64,000 nt of DNA from assembly GCF_031180885.1 (NCBI RefSeq), contig NZ_JAPSLK010000025.1, positions 40,347 through 104,346 of the forward strand, read 5' to 3'. Positions within the stretch are counted from its first letter, which is position 1; every line of letters begins with the position of its first letter. Positions 36,784 through 46,078 of this stretch are shown here, piece by piece. This DNA is from Saccharothrix sp. Its GTDB lineage: Bacteria > Actinomycetota > Actinomycetes > Mycobacteriales > Pseudonocardiaceae. The position numbers and the translations under genes were made by a program. The notes under the pieces are model-generated. The model had not been told where the DNA came from, ran no database searches, and worked only from the letters and a program-made list of their open reading frames with translations.

Positions 36784-37701
36784 GTGCTGAACCCGGTCCA
36801 CCTGCGCACGCTGGTCGAGGTCGTGAAGACCGGCTCGTTCGCGGAGGCCGCGCGGTCGCTGGGGTACACGTCGTCGGCGGTGTCGCAGCAGGTGTCGGCG
36901 TTCGAGCGGGCGGTCGGGGTGACCCTGTTCGAGCGGGAGGCGCACAGCATCCGGCCCGCGTCGGCGGCGCTGTTCATCGCCGAGCGCGGCGCGGAACTGC
37001 TGGCGGCCTTGGACGGGTTCGAGCAGGAGATCGCGGGCATGGTGAAGGGCCTGCGCGGCCGGCTGCGCCTGGGCACGTTCCCGACCGCGTCCGCCCGGGT
37101 CGTGCCGCACGCGGTGGCCCGGCTGACCGCCGAGCGGCCCGACGCGGAGATCCTGCTCGACGAGGCCGAACCGGACGACGTGCTGCCGCTGGTGCTCGAC
37201 GGTTCGCTGGACCTGGCCCTGGTGTACGCCTACGACCTGGTCCCGCGCACGTGGCCGGACGAGCTGACCGTGTTGCCGCTGCTGACCGAGTCGCTGCTCG
37301 TGGTGCTGCCGGAGGGGCACGCGGCGGCGCGTGCTCACGTTCGGATCGAGGATCTGCGGGACGAGCGGTGGGTGTCCAGCCGGGACGGGACGGCGGGCTC
37401 GACGTGCGCTGTGCGGCTGTGCGCGGCGCACGGGTTCACGCCCCGGATCACCTTCCGGAGCAACGATTACGGCGTGGTGCAGGGGCTCGTGCGGGCCGGG
37501 GTGGGCGTGGCTCTGGTGCCTGCCTTGGGCTACGAGGCGCTGCCGGGGACGGTCGGTCGGCTCGTGCGCGGGAAACCGTTGCGGCGGCACGTGTTCGCGA
37601 TCCACCGCACGGCCAACGCGAACCCGTTGCTGCGGGACGCGCTGACCGCGTTGGCGGCGGCGTGCGACCTGGTGGCCGACGAGCACCTGGCTCGGGCTTA
37701 G
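36784..37701 (+). CDS. LysR-family transcriptional regulator
   Basis: A 305-residue LysR-type regulator. The winged helix-turn-helix is in residues 5-60 (LVEVVKTGSFAEAARSLGYT, SSAVSQQVSAFERAVGVTLFER), and the effector domain follows (GRLRLGTFPTASARVVPHAV). It is divergent from the aldehyde dehydrogenase operon, the classical layout for a LysR activator of its neighbour, so a pathway intermediate is the likely inducer. A GTG start is used; CATAAG a few bases upstream could be a -10 element, leaving almost no leader. It ends one base before the convergent DinB-type gene. Confidence 0.93.
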   Translation: MLNPVHLRTLVEVVKTGSFAEAARSLGYTSSAVSQQVSAFERAVGVTLFEREAHSIRPASAALFIAERGAELLAALDGFEQEIAGMVKGLRGRLRLGTFPTASARVVPHAVARLTAERPDAEILLDEAEPDDVLPLVLDGSLDLALVYAYDLVPRTWPDELTVLPLLTESLLVVLPEGHAAARAHVRIEDLRDERWVSSRDGTAGSTCAVRLCAAHGFTPRITFRSNDYGVVQGLVRAGVGVALVPALGYEALPGTVGRLVRGKPLRRHVFAIHRTANANPLLRDALTALAAACDLVADEHLARA

Positions 37702-37702
37702 G

Positions 37703-38209
37703 TCACTCGCCCTTCTCGCCGTCGGCCAGTTCGCGCAGGAAGTCGAGGTGGCCGACGTGCCGGCCGGTCTCCTGGACCAGGTGGGCGAGCACCCAGCGCA
37801 ACGTCCGGCCCTTGCCGTCGCGGTCGGCGCGGGTGCGGTCGCCGGGCGCGAGACCCGCGATGGCCTGCGCGGAACGCTCCCACTCGGCGCGGTAGTCGGC
37901 CAGCACGGAGTCCACGGTCTCGTGGTCCTCGATCAGCCAGGAGGCGTCGGCGTCCTTGCCCCACAGGGCGGGGACGTCCTGCCCGCCGGCCTCGATGGAC
38001 AGCCAGTAGCGCTCGACGGCGATCAAGTGCTTGATCACGCCCAGCGCCGTGACGACGGGGGAGGTGGGGATCGGCGCGGTCGTGGCCAGGTCGCGGCTCA
38101 GGCCCTCGACCTTGCCGACCGCGGTCAGGCGCAGGAAGGTGAGGAAGTCGGTGAGCAGGCGCAACTCGTCGTCGGCCGCGGCGGGCGGCCACACACGGTT
38201 CGAACTCAT
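37703..38209 (-). CDS. DinB-family protein, probable thiol-dependent enzyme
   Basis: A 168-residue four-helix-bundle protein of the DinB/DUF664 kind. Metal-binding histidines lie in VIKHLIAVERYW and LAHLVQETGRHVGHLDFLRE, the HxxxETxxHxGHxD pattern common in actinobacterial members, some of which use mycothiol or bacillithiol as co-substrate. Its start overlaps the stop of the ThDP-enzyme gene by four bases (38206-38209), so the two are co-translated. Confidence 0.9.
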   Translation of the reverse strand: MSSNRVWPPAAADDELRLLTDFLTFLRLTAVGKVEGLSRDLATTAPIPTSPVVTALGVIKHLIAVERYWLSIEAGGQDVPALWGKDADASWLIEDHETVDSVLADYRAEWERSAQAIAGLAPGDRTRADRDGKGRTLRWVLAHLVQETGRHVGHLDFLRELADGEKGE

Positions 38210-39792
38210 GTTCGAACCTTACGGTACCAGCGGGGCGAGGTGTTCACCGGAGGCTTCAGCGCGGCTTTGACGACCAGGACGTTGGGACCGTCTGTGGTTG
38301 TGCAGTGGGTCAGGCGTTCGGTGAAGTCGGTGCCGAAGCCGTCCACGGTGGACGATTCGACGCCGAAGCTCCGGGCCAGGGCGGCGAAGTCCGGGGTGTG
38401 CAGGTCGACGCCGTGGGCCGGGTGGCCGGCTTGGACCTGGTCGTAGCGGAGCATCCCGTAGCCGCCGTCGTCGACCAGGACGACCGTGACCGGGAGGTGC
38501 TCCTGGGCGGCGGTGGCCAGGTCGCCGCAGGCGAACAGGAAGCCGCCGTCGCCGCAGACGGCGATGGTGCGTCCGGTGAGGGCGGCGCCGAGGGCGGCGG
38601 GGAAGCCGAAGCCGAGCGTGCCCCAGCCGACCGGGTAGGCCAGCGTGCGGGGTCGGGTGACCCGGTGGAAGCCGCCGATCCAGTAGCCCGCGATGCACAT
38701 GTCCGCGACGACCCGGTGGCCTTCGAGTGCTTTGAGCAGTCCCTTGACCTGCGGTTCGTCTTGTGCGATGGCTTGTTGGGCGATCTTGTTCAGGTCTTGC
38801 ACGCGTTGCGCGGTGCCGTTGGGCGGCCGGTGGTCGAGGGCTTTGACCAGGGCTTCGGTGACGGTGCGGGCGTCGCCGCGGAGGGTGACGTCGGGCGGGT
38901 AGTTGCGGATGGTGTCGACGTTGATGGACAGCAGCTTGGGCGGGGCTGGTTGGAGCCAGTTCTGGGTCATCATGCCGTCGAAGTCGCTGCCGATGCCGAT
39001 GACCAGGTCCGCCTCGTCCCAGAGGGCGCCGATCTCGGGGAGGTGGACCGGTCCGTGCACGATGTGTGAGTGGTTGACCAGTCCCTTGGCGGCGTAGGTG
39101 GTGAGGATCGGGGCGTCCAGGCGGTCGGCGAGTTCGGCGATGGCAGGGCCGGCCTGTGCGCGTTGTGCGCCGCCGCCGGCCCAGATGAGGGGGCGGTGGG
39201 CGGTGGCGATGAGGTCGAGGGCGGCGTCGAGGGGCGGGGTGACCTGGGGGTTCTCCGGGATCTTGTGCCAGGGGCCGGTGTCTGCGGTGAGGTGGTCGGT
39301 GGGGATGCCGAGGTAGACGGGGCCCTGCGGGGCGGTGGTGGCGAGGTGGGCGGCGTTGTCGGTGTAGGTGCCGAGGTCGAGGGGGTGGCGCAGGGTCCAG
39401 CCGCCTTTGACGACGGGGAGGAACATGGCGCGCTGGTCGCGGGTTTCGTGCAGGACGCCCCGGTACTCGCCGGGTCGGCGCAGGTGGGAGGGGATGTCGG
39501 TGGCGATGACGAGGACCGGCGACCCCGAGGCCATCGCCTCTCCCGTTGCTCCGAGGCAGTTGGCAGCTCCCGGCCCGGTGGTCACGACCGCAACCCCAAG
39601 TCGCCCGGTCGCCCGCGCGTACCCGTCGGCGGCGTAGACGGCGGTCTGCTCGTGCCGCACCCCGACCAGCCGGATGGGCGACTCGCGCAGGGCTTCCCAG
39701 ACGGGCAGGTTGTGGACCCCGGGCAACCCGAAGACCACCTCAACCCCATGCGCCGACAAAACCTCAACCAACCGCCCCGCACCGCTCACCAT
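38206..39792 (-). CDS. Thiamine-diphosphate-dependent enzyme (acetolactate synthase/decarboxylase superfamily)
   Basis: A 528-residue ThDP enzyme. The conserved glutamate that activates the cofactor is Glu48 in VRHEQTAVYAADGYAR. The ThDP-Mg motif is GDGGFLFACGDLATA. The N terminus VFGLPGVHNLPVWEAL resembles 2-oxo-acid decarboxylases such as the 2-oxoarginine type as much as acetolactate synthases. No small regulatory subunit gene is near, so a dedicated branched-chain biosynthetic role is unlikely. The substrate is unknown; a 2-oxo-acid is likely. No clear ribosome binding site precedes the ATG. Confidence 0.9.
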   Translation of the reverse strand: MVSGAGRLVEVLSAHGVEVVFGLPGVHNLPVWEALRESPIRLVGVRHEQTAVYAADGYARATGRLGVAVVTTGPGAANCLGATGEAMASGSPVLVIATDIPSHLRRPGEYRGVLHETRDQRAMFLPVVKGGWTLRHPLDLGTYTDNAAHLATTAPQGPVYLGIPTDHLTADTGPWHKIPENPQVTPPLDAALDLIATAHRPLIWAGGGAQRAQAGPAIAELADRLDAPILTTYAAKGLVNHSHIVHGPVHLPEIGALWDEADLVIGIGSDFDGMMTQNWLQPAPPKLLSINVDTIRNYPPDVTLRGDARTVTEALVKALDHRPPNGTAQRVQDLNKIAQQAIAQDEPQVKGLLKALEGHRVVADMCIAGYWIGGFHRVTRPRTLAYPVGWGTLGFGFPAALGAALTGRTIAVCGDGGFLFACGDLATAAQEHLPVTVVLVDDGGYGMLRYDQVQAGHPAHGVDLHTPDFAALARSFGVESSTVDGFGTDFTERLTHCTTTDGPNVLVVKAALKPPVNTSPRWYRKVRT

Positions 39793-39877
39793 GGGCTGAA
39801 ACTAGGGACCGCACACGGCACACGGCAATGAACCACCCCAAACCCTGTCGCTCAGCCCCAGCCCCACTAACCCGCCA

Positions 39878-39977
39878 CCCCGCACACCCCGCCACCCGCG
39901 CACACCTGCCGCCCGCACGCCCCGCACACCCGCCGCCCGCGCACACCCCCCCGCACACCCGCCGCCCGCGCACACCC
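39878..39977. repeat. Tandem C-rich direct repeat, 28-bp unit with 29-bp period
   Basis: Two perfect 28-bp copies lie at 39921-39948 and 39950-39977, separated by one base. A degenerate copy precedes them from about 39878. The unit starts CCCGCACACCC and ends GCGCACACCC. It is too short-spaced for CRISPR and not in a reading frame with any gene. Confidence 0.8.
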
Positions 39978-40420
39978 GCCGAGCCGAACTCCGCAAGCGG
40001 GGACTCCGCCGAGCCGAGCCGCGCCGCCGAGCCGGACGCTGCCATCGCCACCGGCGCGCAGACTCGGCTCATCACGAGTGCTCGGATGTGCCCACAACCG
40101 GCCCGAACCCAAAGGCCTCGCGTCCGCCGCGCCGAACCACCTAAAGCGCCGAAGATCGCGCACCCGCCCGCACATCGCGATCACCGTCCCTGTGAGGACG
40201 AACCGCGAAGGCTATATACAGAGCAAAGTTCGGCCGCCGGACGGAGGCTTCGCGTTCGATCAAGGGGCGGCCGCCGGCCCCCGATCACCATTCTCCCAGA
40301 CGGGTACGACAATTCGCCGTTCACGCGACCGCGGGAGCAAGCGACCAAGCGACCAAGCATCCAACATGGCAACACGGCAACACGCGCCGGCCGCCAAAGC
40401 GAGTGAGGCGCGGTAAAGCG

Positions 40421-40545
40421 TCGTGAGGGGCTGGTAACCTCTGAAGTGGCGTGTGTGGGCAGACGTGAGGCTGGAGCCACCTCCCGGCAAACGGGTGGCA
40501 TGATCCGCCGCGGGGTGTGGGCACCCCTGTCCTCGTTTCGACCTT
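40421..40545 (+). promoter_or_regulatory. Possible structured RNA leader of the 40614 gene
   Basis: Three hairpins can be drawn in the 190 bases before the gene: a GAGG/CCTC hairpin around 40425-40442, GCCA-bulge-CCCG-GCAAA-CGGG-TGGC near 40476-40499, and GGGGTG-TGGG-CACCCC near 40513-40528. The arrangement is more ordered than the surrounding DNA. It matches none of the riboswitch classes I can recall by their conserved words, so it is offered only as a candidate. Confidence 0.3.
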
Positions 40546-40613
40546 CATCCGATCACCAGACGCGTGTGCCGCGTCCTTGTGCGCCGAGCCGGGCGGCGGG
40601 AGCGAGGACCGCG

Positions 40614-41579
40614 ATGTCACGTTCGTCGTTGACCGAACAATTGGTCGACCTGCGCCGGCGCTACACCGGTGAAAACCTCTCCCAGGCGGTTCCCGCCGTA
40701 AAAACCGTGTTGCACAACCTGCCCGACGACCGGCGGGAGCGGGTGGTCGACGCGCTGCACGGCAAGGCCGACGTCCGAGGGCTGTTCCTGCCCGACGCGC
40801 CCACCGACGACCAGCGGTCGCTGGAGTGCGTCCTGCTGCAGACCGCCACCGACGCGGCCTCCCACCTGCAACTACGCCCGCCCGCCTCGATGCTGCGGCC
40901 CGCGCACGTCTTCAAAGCCGTCGAACCCGGCGAACACCCGCGCCTGCACCTCACCGAGCACGCCCTCGGCCCGCTCCTCTACGAACTCCTACCCCGTTAC
41001 GAGGACCGCTGGGTCGCGGGCGTCCCCGGCCTCCGCATCACCAGGCACCCCCGCTCCGCTGAGATCCGCCTCCTCGACCTCGACGCGAGCGCGATCCTCT
41101 CCGGCGTCGACGACGCGGCCTGGGCGGTCGGCATGAAGTACGTCCGAAACCTCCTCAAGGGCCGTGACCTGCACGGACCCTTCATCGAAGGCCCCCTCGC
41201 CGCGGTCGAGGAAGAACACCTCGCCGAACACCCCCGCCCCAACGGCCTGGGCAGCGCCGTCCTGCGCCGCTACCACCTCTTCACCACCGCCCCCTGGATC
41301 CGCTCCCTCCCCCGCGGGGACGAGTGGTGGCTGGAGTGGCCGCAGAGCCTCGGTGTCACGACCGTCGCCGACCGCCTGCTCGACCCCGTCTTCGGCGTCC
41401 CGAGCGCCACCGAGGTGCCCAGCTCGACCGGCGGACTGGGCCTCGGCACCGGCTGGTACGACCTCTACCTGCGGGAGGTCGAAGCCCCCGACCCGGCCGG
41501 CGAGGAGGCGCTGGGCGACTTCGAGTGGCCCGAGGGGGTCACCGGTTGGTGGGAGCCGCCGCAGAAGACGGCCACGTAA
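40614..41579 (+). CDS. Conserved-looking protein of unknown function
   Basis: A 321-residue soluble protein that I do not recognise. It has no signal peptide or membrane helix. Features are a helical N terminus (LTEQLVDLRRRYTGENLSQAV), a central LHLTEHALGPLLYELLPRYEDRWVAG region, and a C-terminal Trp-rich part (WWLEWPQSLG, EWPEGVTGWWEPPQ). The ATG has GAGG about seven bases upstream; the open frame extends 56 codons further, into the structured leader, without a better start. It stands between the repeat region and pdtaR and ends at a perfect hairpin. Confidence 0.8.
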   Translation: MSRSSLTEQLVDLRRRYTGENLSQAVPAVKTVLHNLPDDRRERVVDALHGKADVRGLFLPDAPTDDQRSLECVLLQTATDAASHLQLRPPASMLRPAHVFKAVEPGEHPRLHLTEHALGPLLYELLPRYEDRWVAGVPGLRITRHPRSAEIRLLDLDASAILSGVDDAAWAVGMKYVRNLLKGRDLHGPFIEGPLAAVEEEHLAEHPRPNGLGSAVLRRYHLFTTAPWIRSLPRGDEWWLEWPQSLGVTTVADRLLDPVFGVPSATEVPSSTGGLGLGTGWYDLYLREVEAPDPAGEEALGDFEWPEGVTGWWEPPQKTAT

Positions 41580-41583
41580 ACAA

Positions 41584-41599
41584 CCTTCACGGGTGAAGG
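41584..41599. terminator. Short perfect hairpin after the unknown gene
   Basis: CCTTCAC-GG-GTGAAGG lies five bases past the stop codon. A loop of two bases is too tight to leave the innermost pair closed, but the stem is otherwise perfect. It probably ends the upstream transcript. Confidence 0.45.
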
Positions 41600-41760
41600 G
41601 CGGAAGGCCAGCTCAGGGCACTGTGAACCGACGGAGTGACATCGGTGTCGGCGATCACGGTGCGACGCCGGCCGTCCGCCCGTCCCGCGCCGGTAGACTG
41701 CCCTTTCGGCCGGTGCGACCGCGTCGAGAGCCACCAGTGACGAGTTGTAGGAGGACCCCG

Positions 41761-42363
41761 GTGACCCAACAGGCTGCCGAGGCCCAGCGCACCGCGCCCC
41801 GTCGCGTGCTCGTGGCCGAGGACGAAGCCCTCATCCGCCTCGACCTGGTCGAGATGCTCCGCGAGGAGGGCTACGAGGTGGCGGGCCAGGCCGCCGACGG
41901 GGACGAGGCCGTGACGCTGGCCGAGGACCTGCGCCCGGACCTGGTCATCATGGACGTCAAGATGCCCAAGGTCGACGGCATCGAGGCCGCCAGCGCCATC
42001 GCCGGCAAGCGCATCGCCCCGGTGGTCATCCTGACCGCGTTCAGCCAGCGCGACCTGGTCGAACGCGCCCGGGACGCGGGCGCCATGGCCTACCTGGTCA
42101 AGCCGTTCGCCAAGCGGGACCTGGTGCCCGCGATCGAGCTGGCCATGAGCCGGTTCGCCGAACTCCAGGCGTTGGAGAACGAGGTCGCGGGCCTCACCGA
42201 GCGCTTGGAGACGCGAAAGGTCGTCGAGCGCGCCAAGGGATTGCTGATGACCAAGCAGGGTCTGTCGGAGCCCGAGGCTTTCCGGTGGGTGCAGCGCACC
42301 GCCATGGACCGCCGCACGACCATGAAGGCCGTCGCCGAAGCGGTCATCGAAAACTTCGGCTGA
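41761..42363 (+). CDS. pdtaR: ANTAR-domain response regulator (PdtaR-like)
   Basis: A 200-residue response regulator that acts on RNA rather than DNA. The receiver domain (about 14-130) has the acidic pair AEDE at 19-22, phospho-acceptor Asp65 (LVIMDVKMPK) and Lys114 (YLVKPF). The ANTAR domain (about 140-200) has VVERAKGLLMTKQGLSEPEAF and RWVQRTAMDRRTTMKAVAEAV, which binds dual stem-loop terminators to cause antitermination. The GTG follows AGGAGGACCCCG. In Mycobacterium pdtaR is also close to polA and rpsA, as here. The partner kinase PdtaS is not in the window. Confidence 0.94.
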   Translation: MTQQAAEAQRTAPRRVLVAEDEALIRLDLVEMLREEGYEVAGQAADGDEAVTLAEDLRPDLVIMDVKMPKVDGIEAASAIAGKRIAPVVILTAFSQRDLVERARDAGAMAYLVKPFAKRDLVPAIELAMSRFAELQALENEVAGLTERLETRKVVERAKGLLMTKQGLSEPEAFRWVQRTAMDRRTTMKAVAEAVIENFG

Positions 42364-42384
42364 GTTCGACCTCTTACCACCCCG

Positions 42385-42432
42385 GGGCGTCCGTTACCTG
42401 TTCAGGGTTACCTGTTCGGGTATCGGACGCCC
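42385..42432 (+). terminator. Hairpin after pdtaR with a direct repeat in its loop
   Basis: GGGCGTCCG (42385-42393) pairs perfectly with CGGACGCCC (42424-42432). The loop contains GTTACCTGTTC twice in a row. It lies 21 bases past the stop. Confidence 0.65.
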
Positions 42433-42670
42433 TGTCGTGCTGATTGTTGGTTACTGCCCGCATTGGTGCTGTGACCTGCGGCGATTTGAGCTGGATTTAA
42501 GACTGCTAACCGGCACGCATTTGCCCGGTGACTACCGTCACGATGTGGACACAGAGCAGTAAGACCACCTGTTCACGGAACTCATCTGAAGCTACGTTCC
42601 TGCCCTAACCCAAGCCCTCGTGCGAGGGCTCCGCCTACCGGCGGGCTGGTTGGTCATGGGAGGTATTCCG

Positions 42671-43846
42671 GTGTCAGGAGCACGACTCGGCCGAGTTCTC
42701 GCGCTGGCGGCGGCTTCGTCGCTGGTGCTTGCGGCTTGCGCCGGCGGCGGTGGCGGTGGCACGGGTGGCGGCGACTCCACCACGGTCAAGATCGGGTTCA
42801 TGGGCGACCTCACGGGCGAGAACTCGGCGATCGTGATCCCGCCGTACAACGGCGCGAAGATGGCGATCGACGAGTACAACGCCAAGAACCCCAAGAACAA
42901 GATCGAGCTGATCAAGTACGACAGCCAGGGCAAGCCGGACCAGGCGACCTCGCTGATCACCAAGGCCGTCGGCACCGACAAGATCGTCGCCCTCATCGGG
43001 CCGGCGTTCTCCGGTGAGTCCAAGGCCATCGGCGGCACCCTGGAAGAGAACAAGATCCCCAGCGTCTCGCCGTCCGCCACGAACCCGGGCCTGGCGAAGA
43101 ACGGCTGGACCTACTGGCACCGCGTCGTGGCCAACGACGACGACCAGGGTCCCGGCATCGCCGACTTCCTGATCAAGGCGAAGGCCCCGAAGAAGGCGTT
43201 CGTCCTCTCCGACGACCAGGAGTACAGCGTCGGCATCGCCGAGGCCGTCACCAAGACGCTGAAGGACAAGGGCGTCGCGGTCGAGACCGACAAGTTCGCC
43301 AAGGACGCGTCGGACTACTCCTCGACCGTCACCAAGGTCAAGTCCGCCAACCCGGACATGATTTTCTTCGGCGGCTACTACGCCCAGGGCGGTCGCCTGC
43401 TCAAGCAGCTGCGTGACGGCGGCGTGACCGCGACCTTCGCCTCCGGCGACGGCTCGCTGGACCAGCAGCTGGTCAGCGGCGCGGGTGCCGCCGCGGCCGA
43501 GGGCGCCGTGGTGGGCTGTCCGTGCAACATCCCGTCCGCGGACGTGACCGGCACGCTGAAGACGTTCTTCGACAACTACAAGAAGAGCGCCAACGCCGAC
43601 CCGGCCATCTACGCCACCGAGGGCTACGACGCCGCGACCGCCTTCATCAAGGCCGTCGAGGCGGGCAACACCACCTCGGACGCGATCAACAACTTCCTGA
43701 AGACGGTCAGCTTCGAGGGCGTGTCCAAGCCGATCAAGTTCAAGGCCAACGGCGAGCCGGAGAACAACGACATCTTCGTCTACCAGGTCAAGGGTGGTGT
43801 CCTCAAGCTGCTCGGCCCGTCGGCCAGCGCCAAGCTCGAGGGCTGA
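42671..43846 (+). CDS. livJ: Branched-chain amino-acid ABC transporter, substrate-binding lipoprotein
   Basis: A 391-residue lipoprotein with the lipobox LVLAAC at Cys23 after a hydrophobic signal, then a Gly/Ser/Thr linker (about 24-35). The mature part is a type 1 binding fold (VKIGFMGDLTGENSAIVIP, ALIGPAFSGESKAIGG, KAFVLSDDQEYSVGIAEAV). It captures branched-chain amino acids, or a related ligand such as an amide, outside the cell for LivHMGF. The GTG has GGGAGG a few bases upstream. The 42433-42670 leader has an AT-rich TTTAAGACTGCTAACC block that may be its promoter. Confidence 0.93.
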   Translation: MSGARLGRVLALAAASSLVLAACAGGGGGGTGGGDSTTVKIGFMGDLTGENSAIVIPPYNGAKMAIDEYNAKNPKNKIELIKYDSQGKPDQATSLITKAVGTDKIVALIGPAFSGESKAIGGTLEENKIPSVSPSATNPGLAKNGWTYWHRVVANDDDQGPGIADFLIKAKAPKKAFVLSDDQEYSVGIAEAVTKTLKDKGVAVETDKFAKDASDYSSTVTKVKSANPDMIFFGGYYAQGGRLLKQLRDGGVTATFASGDGSLDQQLVSGAGAAAAEGAVVGCPCNIPSADVTGTLKTFFDNYKKSANADPAIYATEGYDAATAFIKAVEAGNTTSDAINNFLKTVSFEGVSKPIKFKANGEPENNDIFVYQVKGGVLKLLGPSASAKLEG

Positions 43847-43882
43847 TTCCGAGACGGCAGTACCGAAGCAAGTTAGCGCGCT

Positions 43883-43925
43883 GGGGAGCGGGTTCGTCGT
43901 GCTCGTGTGCGACGTCCCGCTCCCC
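43883..43925 (+). promoter_or_regulatory. Long hairpin between livJ and livH
   Basis: GGGGAGCGGG pairs with CCCGCTCCCC, and an inner GTCG/CGAC pair extends the stem. It lies 36 bases past the livJ stop. Such a structure would end or slow part of the transcription and protect the 5' mRNA, giving more binding protein than permease. Confidence 0.65.
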
Positions 43926-43979
43926 GCCACTATGGCGAAGATGCTCTCTCCCCGCCCCGTCTCGTGAGGCAAACCTGTC

Positions 43980-44938
<959 letters not shown>

Positions 44939-44942
<4 letters not shown>

Positions 44943-46078
44943 AAGGCGACGAAGTGACGAGGGAATCGACTCCCGTGAAGCGCGGTGGCCGCAACGCCAT
45001 CGTGCACAGCCTCGACAGGGCGCGTGACTGGTGGGAGCACGCCAAGGTCTGGCAGCGCTACCTGGTCTACATCGCACTCGTGGTCGGCGCGCTGATCCTG
45101 CCCGCGCCCGCGATCGGCCAGTTCATGACACCGGGCTCCGACTGGACGACCGTGCTGATCTACCCGATCGGCACGTACATCCTGCTCGCGGTGGGCCTCA
45201 ACGTGGTCGTCGGCCAGGCCGGCCTGCTCGACCTCGGGTTCGTCGCGTTCTTCGCCATCGGCGGCTACTCGGTCGCCTACTACGGCGTGGAGCACGGCTG
45301 GAACTACTGGGTCACCGTCGTGTGGGGCATCGCCCTCGCGGCCGTCTCGGGCGTCATCCTCGGCGCACCAACGCTCCGGCTGCGCGGCGACTACCTGGCG
45401 ATCGTGACGCTGGGCTTCGGTGAGATCATCCGCATCACCGCGAACAACACCGACGAGATCGGCGGCGCGCGCGGCATCCCCGGCATCCCGCACCCGGACC
45501 TGTTCGGGTTCAAGTTCAAGCTCGACCCGGCGCCGTACTACTACCTGATGGTCGCCGCGATCGTCCTGGTGATCATCTTCTCGGTGCGGCTGCAGAAGTC
45601 GCGCGTCGGCCGCGCGTGGGCCGCGATCCGCGAGGACGAGGACGCCGCCGAGCTGATGGGCGTGCCCACGTTCAAGTTCAAGCTGCTCGCATTCGCGATC
45701 GGCGCCATGATCGGTGGTCTCGCGGGCGGCCTCTACGCCGGGAAGGCGGTGTTCATCGAGCCGAACACCTTCCCGTTCATCCTGTCCGCGACGATCCTCG
45801 CCGCGGTCGTGCTGGGCGGCTCGGGCAACCTGCCGGGCGTGATGCTGGGTGCGTTCCTCATCGGCTGGCTGCCCGAGCGGTTCCGCGACCTGGCCGACTA
45901 CCGCATCCTCGCGTTCGGCGCCGTGCTGGTGCTGATGATGGCGCTGCGGCCGGAGGGCCTGCTGCCGTCGCGGCGGCGCAAGGCGGAACTGCACGAGGGA
46001 ACCGGGGGCATGGGCACGATGGGCGCCGAAGTCCCGGGTCCCGACACCGATGTCTCGACGGCGGAGGCGGCCAAGTGA
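44939..46078 (+). CDS. livM: Branched-chain amino-acid ABC permease LivM
   Basis: A 379-residue membrane permease. It has a soluble N-terminal extension of about 40 residues, then the LivM helices (YILLAVGLNVVVGQAGLLDLG, FVAFFAIGGYSVAYY), the coupling loop VGRAWAAIREDEDAAELMG and a polar C terminus. It pairs with LivH. The start ATG overlaps the livH stop, and its stop overlaps the GTG of livG. The extended hydrophilic tail (about 350-379) is longer than usual but has no recognised motif. Confidence 0.94.

Larger units (their letters stand above)
39793..40613. other. 820-bp non-coding region with repeats and a structured leader
   Basis: No convincing gene is seen on either strand. The left part (39860-40060) is very C-rich on the plus strand and holds direct repeats. 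The middle has an AT-rich TATATA box at 40213-40218 in otherwise GC-rich DNA. Short tandem words (GCGACCAA twice, GGCAACAC twice) lie at about 40338-40384. The right part contains stable hairpins before the next gene. This is long for an intergenic region here. Confidence 0.6.

Noticed and set aside
39878..39977. Possible CRISPR array
   Set aside because: Perfect copies are separated by only one base, so there are no spacers, and no cas gene is in the window.
40400..40613. Known riboswitch, RNase P RNA, tmRNA or SRP RNA before the unknown gene
   Set aside because: The conserved words of cobalamin, TPP, SAM, glycine, c-di-AMP and guanidine classes, and of the three stable RNAs, are not found by eye. 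Only generic hairpins remain.
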